From the NCBI GenBank assembly GCA_014376575.1, contig JACMRF010000033.1, forward strand, positions 1 to 9,321: 9,321 nucleotides of DNA, in the 5' to 3' direction. Of this stretch, positions 1 through 8,520 are shown one piece after another. Under the pieces are notes generated by a model that saw only the letters and a program-made list of their open reading frames with translations, was not told where the DNA came from and did not search any database. The position numbers were made by a program, and so were the translations under genes. Every line of letters begins with the position of its first letter. Position 1 is the first letter of the stretch. Source of the stretch: Undibacterium sp. Its GTDB lineage: Bacteria > Pseudomonadota > Gammaproteobacteria > Burkholderiales > Burkholderiaceae.

Positions 1-606
1 ATCTTCACGCGCGGGAACGTGCTGCAAGATAGCGTCGAACAGAGGATCCATATTGCCTTCACGCACGGTATCAATCAAGCTTGCGTAGCCTTTGAATCCT
101 GATGCGTAAATAATAGGGAAATCCAATTGTTCATCGGTCGCACCGAGTTTGTCGAACAATTCAAAAGTCGCGTTGACCGCCTTCTGAGGATCGGCATTTT
201 CACGATCGACCTTATTGACAACAACGATAGGCTTCAAACCCAGCGCTAAAGCTTTACGTGTCACAAAACGTGTTTGCGGCATCGGGCCTTCTTGCGCATC
301 AACCAGCAACAAGACGCTATCAACCATAGACAATACGCGCTCAACCTCACCACCAAAATCGGCATGACCCGGCGTATCAACGATGTTGATGTGCGTGCCT
401 TTATACTCAACAGCGCAGTTTTTCGACAGAATCGTGATACCACGTTCTTTTTCGATATCGTTAGAGTCCATGACCCGAGCGTCAACTTGCTGGTTTTCAC
501 GGAAAGTGCCGGATTGGCGCAGTAATTGATCAACCAGCGTTGTTTTGCCGTGATCAACGTGGGCGATAATGGCGATGTTACGTATAGCGCGTTTTGCAAT
601 GGTCAT
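1..606 (-). CDS. typA: Translational GTPase TypA/BipA, N-terminal 202 residues (3' end outside window)
   Basis: TypA/BipA is a ribosome-binding GTPase of the EF-G/LepA class, involved in ribosome assembly and in stress and low-temperature growth. The whole GTPase domain is visible: G1 AHVDHGKTT (residues 15-23), G2 RGITI (55-59), G3 DTPGH (77-81), G4 NKVD (131-134) and a G5-like YASG (167-170). The frame stays open to the window edge, so the remaining two thirds of the roughly 610-residue family protein lie outside. The ATG at 604-606 fits the family, where only a few residues precede the [13 protein letters not shown] block. No good Shine-Dalgarno sequence is visible upstream of it. The gene is divergent from htpG and has its own extended -10 promoter about 40 nt upstream. 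Identification is firm from the sequence, while the physiological role is family knowledge. Confidence 0.97.
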   Translation of the reverse strand, partial: MTIAKRAIRNIAIIAHVDHGKTTLVDQLLRQSGTFRENQQVDARVMDSNDIEKERGITILSKNCAVEYKGTHINIVDTPGHADFGGEVERVLSMVDSVLLLVDAQEGPMPQTRFVTRKALALGLKPIVVVNKVDRENADPQKAVNATFELFDKLGATDEQLDFPIIYASGFKGYASLIDTVREGNMDPLFDAILQHVPARED

Positions 607-645
607 GATTGTGTTTAGTTTTGGGAATGATTCGGTTAGCCAAAG

Positions 646-654
646 ATTATAACA
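646..654 (-). promoter_or_regulatory. Extended -10 promoter element for typA
   Basis: On the minus strand the sequence reads TGTTATAAT, a perfect -10 hexamer with the extended TG motif one base upstream. The expected transcription start is near 639, giving a leader of about 33 nt before the typA ATG. No convincing -35 hexamer lies 16-18 bp upstream (the best is GATATT), which is usual for extended -10 promoters. This is read by eye and no transcript evidence is available. Confidence 0.6.
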
Positions 655-776
655 TGGTGCGTTGCTGAATATCCGCATGCATTGCAAAACTTCTATACTT
701 TCAAAGACTTACTACCCCTTCATGACACTAATATGCTCAAAATAGTGGCAGCTCAACCGTGAGACGAGAAAATCAG

Positions 777-803
777 CTTGAAAATTCAGTAAACACCCAT
801 ACC
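777..803 (+). promoter_or_regulatory. Sigma-32 (heat-shock) type promoter for htpG
   Basis: A CTTGAAA box at 777-783 is followed, 11-12 bp later, by ACCCATAC at 795-802. This resembles the RpoH consensus CTTGAA(A) then CCCCATNT, with one mismatch in the CCCC part and a spacer at the short end of the known range. Transcription would start near 807-810, leaving a leader of roughly 55-60 nt before the htpG ATG. htpG is a classical RpoH regulon member, so context supports the call. Confidence 0.6.
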
Positions 804-865
804 TTCAGAAGTGAGTATTTTTTTGTAAATTTTTCATTAGTTCTTATTCCCTTTTTGAGGTAAGC

Positions 866-2776
866 ATGTCAGAAAAACAAACCCTAGGCTTTCAAGCCGA
901 AGTGTCGCAGTTATTGCAGTTGATGATCCACTCTTTGTATTCCAACAAAGAGATCTTCCTACGCGAACTGATCTCAAACGCCTCAGATGCCGCCGACAAA
1001 CTGCGCTATGAAGCGATTAACGACGCCAGCTTGTTTGAAGATGATTCCGAGTTGAAGATCAAAGTCAGTTTCGATAAGACTGCCCGCACCATCACCATTG
1101 CCGACAACGGCATCGGCATGACACGCGACGAAGCGATTGCGCATCTGGGTACGATTGCCAAATCCGGCACCAAAGAATTTTTTGGTAAATTATCTGGCGA
1201 TCAGCAAAAAGACGCTGCGATGATAGGTCAATTCGGCGTCGGCTTTTACTCTGGCTTTATCGTTGCAGACAAAATCACGGTGGAATCACGCCGCGCCGGC
1301 AGCACTGCAACCGAAGGCGTACGCTGGGAATCTACTGGCGCTGGCGACTTCAGTGTAGAAGATATCGTCAAGGCAGATCGCGGCACGGCTATTACCCTGC
1401 ACCTGCGTGAAGGCGAAGACGATTTCCTGTCGGCATGGAAACTAAAAAGCGTCATCCGTACTTACTCCGACCATATCTCTTTGCCTATCATGATGCAAAA
1501 AGAAGAATGGGACGAAGAGAAAAAAGAACAAGTATTACGCGACGAACTGGAAACAGTCAATCAAGCTAGCGCACTGTGGGCACGCAACAAAAACGACATC
1601 ACGTCGGAACAATACGATGAATTCTACAAACATATTTCGCATGACTACAGCGCACCGCTAACGCATACGCACAATCGCGTCGAAGGCCGCAGCGAATATA
1701 CGCAACTGCTGTACATCCCTAGCCGCGCGCCATTTGACATGTGGGATCGCAACAAACGTGGCGGCATCAAGCTCTACGTCAAGCGCGTCTTCATCATGGA
1801 CGATGCGGAGCAGCTGATGCCAGTGTATTTACGTTTCGTCAAAGGTATTATCGACACCAACGATCTGCCGCTGAATGTATCGCGTGAAATTTTGCAGGAA
1901 TCGCGCGACATCAAGGCGATCCGTGAAGGATCGACCAAGCGCGTACTGGGCATGCTAGAAGAATTGGCGAACGCCGAAGGCGAGGATGATTCACAAGCCA
2001 AGAAAGACAAATACGCCAGCTTCTGGACCGAGTTTGGCCAAGTATTGAAAGAAGGTATAGGGGAAGACGCCAGCAACAAGGACAGAATCGCCAAGCTGCT
2101 GCGCTTTGCCTCTACGCACAACGACAGTGATACGCAAAACGTATCGTTGGCGGACTACCTGAGCCGCGCCAAAGAAGGCCAGGACAAGATTTATTTTGTC
2201 ACGGCCGATAGCTACATTGCTGCAAAAAACAGCCCGCATCTGGAAATTTTCCGAAAAAAAGGTGTGGAAGTTTTGTTGCTGACCGATCGCGTCGATGAAT
2301 GGATGCTGTCCTTCCTGACCGAATTTGAAGGCAAAGAATTGACTTCAGTCGCTAAAGGCGATCTGGATCTGGGTAAGCTTGAAGACGAAGCAGAGAAAAA
2401 GCAACACGAAGAGACTGAAACTGAGTTCAAGGATCTGGTCGAAAAGATGAAAACGGCGCTGGCCGATAAAGCCAAAGATGTACGCGTTACTTTCCGTCTG
2501 ACTGACTCACCGGCTTGTCTGGTGGCCGATGACAATGAACTCTCCGGCAATCTGATGCGTATGCTGAAAGCGGCCGGTCAGGCCGCGCCAGAATCGAAAC
2601 CAATTCTGGAAGTCAATCCTGATCATCCATTGGTACAGAAATTGAAATACGAAGAAGCCAAGTTTGCCGATTGGTCACACATCTTGTTTGATCAAGCTCT
2701 GCTGGCAGAAGGCGGATCGCTGACTGACCCGGCCAGTTTTGTTAAACGACTCAATGAGCTGTTATTGAGCAAATAA
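866..2776 (+). CDS. htpG: Molecular chaperone HtpG (bacterial HSP90)
   Basis: HtpG is the cytosolic bacterial HSP90, a homodimeric ATP-driven chaperone that remodels client proteins together with DnaK. The 636 residues are close to the E. coli length (about 624). The N-terminal GHKL ATPase domain shows ELISNASDA (residues 34-42, with catalytic Glu34 and Mg-coordinating Asn38), the DNGIGM loop (80-85) and the GQFGVGFYS lid segment (121-129). The middle domain contains the conserved [12 protein letters not shown] block and the C-terminal dimerisation domain is complete, so the gene is intact. GAGG at 857-860, five bases before the ATG, is a good ribosome binding site and fixes the start. The gene stands alone between its heat-shock promoter and a strong hairpin terminator, so it is probably monocistronic. 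Confidence 0.98.
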   Translation: MSEKQTLGFQAEVSQLLQLMIHSLYSNKEIFLRELISNASDAADKLRYEAINDASLFEDDSELKIKVSFDKTARTITIADNGIGMTRDEAIAHLGTIAKSGTKEFFGKLSGDQQKDAAMIGQFGVGFYSGFIVADKITVESRRAGSTATEGVRWESTGAGDFSVEDIVKADRGTAITLHLREGEDDFLSAWKLKSVIRTYSDHISLPIMMQKEEWDEEKKEQVLRDELETVNQASALWARNKNDITSEQYDEFYKHISHDYSAPLTHTHNRVEGRSEYTQLLYIPSRAPFDMWDRNKRGGIKLYVKRVFIMDDAEQLMPVYLRFVKGIIDTNDLPLNVSREILQESRDIKAIREGSTKRVLGMLEELANAEGEDDSQAKKDKYASFWTEFGQVLKEGIGEDASNKDRIAKLLRFASTHNDSDTQNVSLADYLSRAKEGQDKIYFVTADSYIAAKNSPHLEIFRKKGVEVLLLTDRVDEWMLSFLTEFEGKELTSVAKGDLDLGKLEDEAEKKQHEETETEFKDLVEKMKTALADKAKDVRVTFRLTDSPACLVADDNELSGNLMRMLKAAGQAAPESKPILEVNPDHPLVQKLKYEEAKFADWSHILFDQALLAEGGSLTDPASFVKRLNELLLSK

Positions 2777-2798
2777 AATGCCTCAATAAGTTCCCAAT

Positions 2799-2827
2799 AA
2801 AAATAGCGGCTGAGCCGCTATTTTTTT
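2799..2827. terminator. Bidirectional rho-independent terminator between htpG and the lipoprotein gene
   Basis: The perfect inverted repeat AAAAATAGCGGC / GCCGCTATTTTT (2799-2810 and 2814-2825) has a TGA loop and is followed by T residues to 2827. On the opposite strand the hairpin is also followed by a T-rich run. It therefore serves both convergent genes: htpG, which stops 22 nt before the stem, and the minus-strand lipoprotein gene, which stops at 2850. Confidence 0.93.
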
Positions 2828-2849
2828 GATTGAAGTAGTCAATCCATCA

Positions 2850-3299
2850 CTAATGGGTAACGCGAGTCACGCCAGCGCTAGAGAGCAAGCGCACGCGGTC
2901 ACCGGCCCGAAACGTCTCGTCAGCATCCTGAGTGATAGCGCGAAATTCACCGTTCTCCATTCTCACCGTGATCTCCAGGCCTTTGCGGGTATTCGCATTC
3001 GCTTCTAGTTTTTGGCCTATGATTCCGCCGACAACCGCGCCAACAATGCCCGCCGCAAGCGCACCGTTACCTTGCCCTACACTGGAGCCAGCTGCAATGC
3101 CACCAAGTGCAGCACCGGCGACCGTTCCAACACCGCTTTGGCCCTTATCAATCAACACCTCTCTGACCGACTCGACCGTCGCCATTCTGACGATTTGCTC
3201 GTTTTGCGTTTGATGCGTGCGGTAAACATTGCTAGAGGTAGGCGTTACCGCGCAAGCACTCAAGGCGACAACGGCAGAAAGAATTACAATTTTTTTCAC
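2850..3299 (-). CDS. Glycine-zipper outer-membrane lipoprotein (SlyB/17-kDa surface antigen type)
   Basis: A 149-residue predicted lipoprotein. The N-terminus is a short signal peptide (MKK, then a hydrophobic stretch) ending in lipobox LSAC, with lipidated Cys16 and Ala17-Val18 after it. Residues about 57-98 form a Gly/Ala-rich glycine-zipper segment (motifs such as GAALGGIAAG, GAVVGGIIG), as in the Rick_17kDa_Anti/SlyB-like families. The C-terminal third is a small beta-rich domain ending in a basic, soluble stretch. SlyB-like proteins sit in the outer membrane and are linked to envelope integrity; the exact role here is unknown. I chose GTG at 3297-3299 because GGAGA lies 5 nt upstream. 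A TTG twelve bases further upstream gives a longer frame but overlaps that ribosome binding site. The gene may be cotranscribed with the Mpo1-like gene 90 nt upstream, since no terminator is visible between them. Confidence 0.88.
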   Translation of the reverse strand: MKKIVILSAVVALSACAVTPTSSNVYRTHQTQNEQIVRMATVESVREVLIDKGQSGVGTVAGAALGGIAAGSSVGQGNGALAAGIVGAVVGGIIGQKLEANANTRKGLEITVRMENGEFRAITQDADETFRAGDRVRLLSSAGVTRVTH

Positions 3300-3389
3300 G
3301 ATAATCTCCAAATTTCGTCCGACTCAAAAAAATCTTTTCCAACCGCAATTTGACCGACACAATACCAATTTGTTCAACAATTCAAACCA

Positions 3390-3827
3390 TCAATAAGAAA
3401 TATGCAGGCGGCGATATAAAAAACCCAAGACAAATAAAGGGCCTATCAGCAAAAACCTCACATCATCAAAAAAGGAAGGTTTCTTCCCTTCGATTTTATG
3501 CCCGATGAATTGAAAAATCCATGCAACGACAAAGACACCTACCGCAGAAGGCAAGACGATAGCGGGTGGCATCAGAGACAGTATTCCCAGCATTGCGCCT
3601 GCCATCACGCCCATTCCGACCGCAAATGAAATCGATAGATAAGCGTAATATCCCAATGCCAGCAAGGCTGACACCAGAGCCAACAGAGGATGTATGGCCC
3701 AGATCAAGCCTAACACCGTCCACATGATAGCCGGCACGCAGATGAAATGTATCCATTCGTTAACTGGATTTTGGTGGCTCTCTGCGTACTTATTGAGTAA
3801 TTGGTCCACTGGCCTGATGTCGCTCAT
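3390..3827 (-). CDS. Mpo1-like (DUF962/YGL010w family) membrane protein, possible 2-hydroxy fatty acid dioxygenase
   Basis: A 145-residue membrane protein of the DUF962 family. Its yeast member Mpo1 is an Fe(II)-dependent dioxygenase that shortens 2-hydroxy fatty acids by alpha-oxidation. Conserved family residues are present: H18/N20 (ESHQNPVN), H27 in WIHFICVP (25-32), and the QFIGHKIEGKKP block (106-117) with H110 and E113, plausibly the metal ligands. Four or five hydrophobic segments are visible (roughly 32-50, 50-68, 70-86, 90-108, 124-138). The start at 3825-3827 is preceded by AGGAG with normal spacing. The open frame continues 28 codons further upstream, but that part is polar, lacks family similarity and would overlap the divergent glycosylase promoter region. 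The family call is firm, whereas the enzymatic role in bacteria is inferred from yeast. Confidence 0.87.
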   Translation of the reverse strand: MSDIRPVDQLLNKYAESHQNPVNEWIHFICVPAIMWTVLGLIWAIHPLLALVSALLALGYYAYLSISFAVGMGVMAGAMLGILSLMPPAIVLPSAVGVFVVAWIFQFIGHKIEGKKPSFFDDVRFLLIGPLFVLGFLYRRLHISY

Positions 3828-3913
3828 TCTGTTCTCCTGATCGTTTTTTGTTTTATGCTTGCTTAAGTCTGCGTAGGTTTGCTTTGGTCGTCGTTGTACT
3901 ACACCCATCACTA

Positions 3914-3926
3914 TATAAATAAAATG
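3914..3926 (+). promoter_or_regulatory. Possible -10 box directly at the glycosylase start codon
   Basis: TATAAAT at 3914-3920 sits only 4 nt before the ATG at 3924 in an A+T-rich spacer, and no Shine-Dalgarno sequence can be seen. If it is a -10 element, transcription would begin at or next to the ATG and the mRNA would be leaderless. No clear -35 hexamer is found, so this is a weak call. Confidence 0.25.
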
Positions 3927-4445
3927 TCGAAGATAGTCTCTAATGTAAGTAATGTGAAAGATTTGTTGCTAGGATTTCCACCCGTTATCAATGAAACGAC
4001 ACATACCCTGATCCTTGGCAGCTTTCCAGGTCAGGCATCGCTGCAAGCGCGGCAATACTACGCTTTTCCGCAGAACCAGTTTTGGCGCCTGTTGTCGCAG
4101 GTGCTTGGCGAGGATCTATGTGCATTGGCTTATCCGGTGAGGTTAGCGCATTTATTAGCGCATGGCATAGGATTATGGGATGTATTTGAAGCCTGCATGC
4201 GCCAGGGAAGCCTGGATTCTGCCATCCGGCAAGGAGAAATCAATGACTTTAAAACATTGCAAGAAACTCACCCTGCCCTGCAGCGTTTATGCTTTAACGG
4301 CAAGACTGCCGGAAAAATAGACCGCGACCTGAGCCAATTGGGTTACCAGACCTGCCACTTACCCTCATCGTCGCCGGCCTATGCGCAAATGCGCTTTGAT
4401 GAAAAACTTTTGCAATGGCAACAAATTAAAAGTAAAACTACGTAA
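3924..4445 (+). CDS. DNA-deoxyinosine (hypoxanthine/uracil) glycosylase, UDG superfamily family 6
   Basis: A 173-residue base-excision-repair glycosylase of the hypoxanthine-DNA glycosylase (HDG) type, which removes deaminated adenine (hypoxanthine) from DNA. Visible family features are the LILGSFPG motif (29-36, the equivalent of UDG motif 1), YYAFPQNQFW (45-54, whose Asn51 corresponds to the functionally important Asn of HDG enzymes), GIGLWDV (81-87), FNGKTAG (124-130) and the C-terminal LPSSSPAYA (146-154, the equivalent of the HxS motif loop). Length is typical, so it looks intact. I chose the ATG at 3924; a TTG 15 codons upstream extends the frame but adds non-conserved residues. It is divergent from the Mpo1-like gene and is first of three plus-strand genes with short gaps. 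The family call is strong, but substrate preference within the family cannot be read from sequence. Confidence 0.9.
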   Translation: MSKIVSNVSNVKDLLLGFPPVINETTHTLILGSFPGQASLQARQYYAFPQNQFWRLLSQVLGEDLCALAYPVRLAHLLAHGIGLWDVFEACMRQGSLDSAIRQGEINDFKTLQETHPALQRLCFNGKTAGKIDRDLSQLGYQTCHLPSSSPAYAQMRFDEKLLQWQQIKSKTT

Positions 4446-4450
4446 TTGTC

Positions 4451-4479
4451 TTCAAGTAAATCCTGATGCTGGTTAAAAT
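4451..4479 (+). promoter_or_regulatory. Candidate promoter ending at the start of the spermidine-synthase-like gene
   Basis: TTCAAG (4451-4456) and TAAAAT (4474-4479) are separated by exactly 17 bp. The -10 matches 5 of 6 consensus positions and the -35 only 3 of 6. The predicted start lies about 7 bp downstream, at the A of the ATG (4486), which would give a leaderless transcript. The lack of any Shine-Dalgarno sequence before this ATG is consistent with that. Confidence 0.3.
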
Positions 4480-4485
4480 GGTGCC

Positions 4486-5301
4486 ATGCTAATTAAACGA
4501 AAATCCATTGAAGCCGAAGGCAACTACCGGTCAGGCCCTAAAGCGGCTGCGCCCAAAAATCCACGCAAGGCAAAATTTGCCCCGGTCACCCTGTCTGAAT
4601 TGGATGGCGTGCGTTATTTACACTTTGGCACCGAATGGGTACAAGGCGCCATGCGCTTACGCAAACCCGACTGGTTGGAGCTGGAATACGCCCAGCAAAT
4701 GATGGCCTGGATGCTCTTCATTTCCGAACCCAAGCAGCTACTGCAATTGGGTCTTGGCACTGGCGCGCTGACCAAATTTTGTTATCGACAATTTGAAACC
4801 GCGCAAGTCACCGCGATCGACCTTAATCCGGCGGTCATCATGATCTGCGAGAGCATGTTTAAATTGCCGGCCAATGATGATAGGCTCAAGGTCATCGAGA
4901 TGGATGCAATGGAATTTGTCACCGACGCAGATCATCACAATAAATTCGATGCCATACAGGCCGATTTATACGATGCCACGGCGCGCGGCCCGGTATTGGA
5001 CTCTGCAGAATTTTATCAAGCCTGTGCCGACAGCCTGATGGAGCATGGCATGTTGACGGTGAATTTGTTTGGCGATCATCCCAGTTTTGCAAAAAATATC
5101 AAAGCCCTGCGCTTTGTCTTCCCCACTGTCTGGTGCCTGCCGGAAGTACACGATGGCAATGTCGTCGCGATCGCATGTAAAACGCGCACGAAACTGGATT
5201 TCCCTAGCCTGTATGAACGCGCAAAACAGATCAAGGAAAGCACTAAACTCCCGGCAAAATCGTGGGTCGATGGTTTACAAACACCTAATGATCTTAGCTG
5301 A
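4486..5301 (+). CDS. Spermidine-synthase-like aminopropyltransferase/methyltransferase family protein
   Basis: A 271-residue Rossmann-fold protein of the spermine/spermidine synthase family. The nucleotide-binding core shows motif I LGLGTGALT (88-96), the acidic strand end AIDLNP (110-115, Asp112) and EMDAMEFV (138-145). It also has the block QADLYDATARGP (158-169), whose Asp160 and Asp163 match the catalytic DxxD-GP region of aminopropyltransferases. The C-terminal part, ending in a basic tail, follows the family fold. The first 35 residues are basic and Pro/Ala-rich, and the canonical N-terminal beta-hairpin domain of SpeE looks shortened, so authentic spermidine synthesis is not certain. 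Many such stand-alone homologues have unknown substrates. It lies 40 nt after the glycosylase and 49 nt before the GspE-type ATPase, which suggests cotranscription. No ribosome binding site is visible, but the start fits the family length. Confidence 0.82.
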   Translation: MLIKRKSIEAEGNYRSGPKAAAPKNPRKAKFAPVTLSELDGVRYLHFGTEWVQGAMRLRKPDWLELEYAQQMMAWMLFISEPKQLLQLGLGTGALTKFCYRQFETAQVTAIDLNPAVIMICESMFKLPANDDRLKVIEMDAMEFVTDADHHNKFDAIQADLYDATARGPVLDSAEFYQACADSLMEHGMLTVNLFGDHPSFAKNIKALRFVFPTVWCLPEVHDGNVVAIACKTRTKLDFPSLYERAKQIKESTKLPAKSWVDGLQTPNDLS

Positions 5302-5350
5302 CGATTCCAGTCAATTTGACTATTGCATCTCACCCTACACCTGAGTAACC

Positions 5351-7132
<1,782 letters not shown>

Positions 7133-7439
7133 AAATCAACCGGGCGGGATCAGGGCTAAGTCTCGCCTAAGCCATCACAAAAAATGCAAGAAAATTGGTT
7201 TGCGCAGCATTGAACCCAGATTTTTCATTTGACCGTTATCCCTTCGTAGAAACGCCGATGACGATAACTAATTGAAGCAATCGAATTACCGAGATGGCGA
7301 TTGAACTGAAAATAAAAAAACACATCGCCAACACGCAGTATCTATGCCGCTTGCAGAGGTGACAGGCTGAAGAAGCGCATGAATAGTGTGCTTTAGGCCC
7401 GCCTATTTTTAAATATTGAGAACGTCAGAAAAAACCAAT
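7133..7439. other. Non-coding/decayed spacer between the GspE-type gene and the kinase pseudogene
   Basis: No supported gene. Just after the gspE-type stop there is an imperfect hairpin (GGCGGGA / TCTCGCC, 7143-7167, one G-T pair) without a T-run, a poor terminator candidate. On the minus strand, 7236-7325 reads as a 29-residue, strongly hydrophobic frame (MCFFIFSSIAISV at its start) without a ribosome binding site; it may be chance or a remnant of a membrane protein. The left copy of a diverged direct repeat lies at 7351-7388. Confidence 0.6.
7351..7388 (+). repeat. Left copy of diverged direct repeat flanking the pseudogene region
   Basis: TTGCAG (7351-7356) and CGCATGAATAGTG (7376-7388) are separated by 19 nt. 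The same two blocks with the same spacing occur at 9082-9119 in the same orientation. By hand, 24 of 39 ungapped positions match when one flanking base is included. Confidence 0.5.
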
Positions 7440-7958
7440 TTACTCACTATGTTTTGCCACTGATGCACCACATGGAAGTAAGATGATAAAGGTGCTGCCT
7501 TGCTCAGTTGAGCAGGCAAGATCGATGCTACCACCGAGCGAGCCACGGACCAGGTTGTAGCAAATATCATCCCTAACCCGCTACCTCCCGTACCCATGCG
7601 GGTCGTAAAAAAGGGATCAAAAATATGGCTTTGCACTTCAGCGGACATGCCGTAACCATCGTCGCTATAAATGATACGGATCTGATCTCCATCAGCTCGC
7701 GCGACGATCTTTATTACGCCCTAAGCGCGTCCATCAAATCCATGCGATACCGAGTTATTGATGAGTTTAGAAACAATTTGCTCTATCGACCCCGGATAAC
7801 TATCCATCACTCAAGCGCCAGGAATATCCAATTCGATGCGATAAGATTTTTTCGGCAAACTGACATTCATGATCAACTTTATTTAGCGGCCGCTGAAGTC
7901 AGATTCGTTGAATATATCCATACCAACGCGCAGAATATCAACACGCCCTAATACTCAT
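7440..7958 (-). pseudogene. Sensor histidine kinase remnant (TM start joined to HATPase_c domain; stops and frameshifts)
   Basis: The minus strand encodes a recognisable histidine-kinase catalytic domain in broken frames. From about 7858 it reads KKSYRIELDIPGA, stop (TGA 7811-7813), MDSYPGSIEQIVSKLINN (N box), SHGFDGRA and stop (TAG 7721-7723). It continues ARADGDQIRIIYSDDGYGMS (G1 box), IFDPFFTTRMGTGGSGLGM (F and G2 boxes), then a one-base loss near 7561-7570. After this the next frame gives YNLVRGSLGGSIDLACSTEQ and GSTFIILLP, ending at TAA 7440-7442. At the 5' end an ATG (7956-7958), one base after the HD-GYP stop, starts MSIR. With one frame correction near 7943 it runs into a hydrophobic helix, VLIFCALVWIYS. 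The sensor region and the phospho-acceptor His (DHp) helix are missing, implying an internal deletion. It is not functional. Confidence 0.88.
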
Positions 7959-7959
7959 C

Positions 7960-8447
7960 CTAGAAGCGCTGACGGATATCGAGCACCGCATCCCATTGCT
8001 CAAAAAAAATGGCGACGCACTCCGGATCAAAATGAGCATCCGCGTTGTCCCTTAAATAGTCGGCGGCATTTTCTAGTGTCCAAGCCTGCTTATACGGCCG
8101 CTCTGAAGTGAGTGCATCAAACACATCCGCCACAGCCACAATGCGGTTAAAGATAAGAATTTCCTGCCCTTTAAGTCCGCTGGGATAGCCGCTGCCATCA
8201 AATTTTTCATGATACCCCCAAAGCGATAGCAGCCCCAGCGTGCAGCACTTGCGATGAACTCTCTTTTAAGAATTTCATATCCATAAAGTGCATGCTGTTT
8301 CATGATTTCAAATTCGTCGCCATCTAGCCTTCTCGGCATAAGCAGAATAGTCTCTGCAATACTGACTTTGCCGATGTCGTGCATGGGTGCAGCTTCCAGC
8401 AGAAAATTCTGATCATAGGTAGACAAACCCAAACCTCGGGCAATTAA
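7960..8447 (-). pseudogene. HD-GYP domain (cyclic-di-GMP phosphodiesterase type) response-regulator remnant, two frameshifts
   Basis: Minus-strand fragment of an RpfG-like HD-GYP protein. The first frame reads LIARGLGLSTYDQNF, then AAPMHDIGKVSIAETILL with the metal-binding HD pair, and EIMKQHALYGYEILKRE. A frameshift in an AG repeat (about 8258-8265) leads to SSSQVLHAGAAIAL. A second one, in a five-G run (8215-8219), leads to GYHEKFDGSGYPSGLKG, the GYP signature, then NRIVAVADVFDALTSERPYK and the normal C-terminus, ending at TAG 7960-7962. The HHE motif reads YHE, a loss of one His. Upstream, an in-frame TAA (8448-8450) and unrelated AT-rich DNA replace the receiver domain, so the N-terminal half is gone. 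It abuts the kinase remnant, as expected for a former response regulator and sensor kinase pair. Confidence 0.88.
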
Positions 8448-8504
8448 TTATTTCCGGTTTCTAAGCAGCGCAGCATACATTTATATCGCATATTCTGACT
8501 CAAA

Positions 8505-8520
8505 TTGGAAACATTTCCAA
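8505..8520. repeat. Short inverted repeat TTGGAAA-CA-TTTCCAA
   Basis: Two perfect 7-bp arms (8505-8511 and 8514-8520) are separated by CA. It lies about 55 bp upstream (minus-strand sense) of the surviving HD-GYP sequence and just beside the AT-rich island. It could be a former operator-like dyad or chance; no T-run follows it, so it is not a terminator. Confidence 0.3.

Noticed and set aside
274..525. Plus-strand open frame opposite typA
   Set aside because: It is antisense to the conserved GTPase motifs of typA and shows no family features.
3300..3311. TTG start for the lipoprotein
   Set aside because: It would include the GGAGA ribosome binding site inside the coding region and spoil the compact signal peptide. 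GTG at 3297-3299 fits better.
2932..3353. Plus-strand open frames opposite the lipoprotein gene
   Set aside because: They are shadows of the glycine-zipper gene, with Pro/Ala/Ser-rich composition caused by reading the opposite strand.
3828..3911. Upstream extension of the Mpo1-like gene by 28 codons
   Set aside because: The ATG at 3825-3827 has a strong AGGAG site. The added residues are polar, lack family similarity and would overlap the divergent promoter region.
3879..3923. Upstream extension of the glycosylase to a TTG
   Set aside because: The 15 added residues are not conserved in the family, and the ATG at 3924 gives the usual length.
7143..7167. Hairpin after the GspE-type gene as a terminator
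   Set aside because: The stem has a G-T pair and a long loop, and no T-run follows, so it does not meet the usual form of an intrinsic terminator.
7886..7893. GCGGCCGC (rare-cutter palindrome) as a functional or engineered site
   Set aside because: It lies within the kinase remnant near the deletion junction. A single 8-bp palindrome can arise by chance and nothing else suggests cloning.
7625..7951. 108-codon plus-strand open frame
   Set aside because: It is the antisense shadow of the histidine-kinase remnant, whose N, G1, F and G2 boxes are readable on the minus strand. It has no family resemblance.
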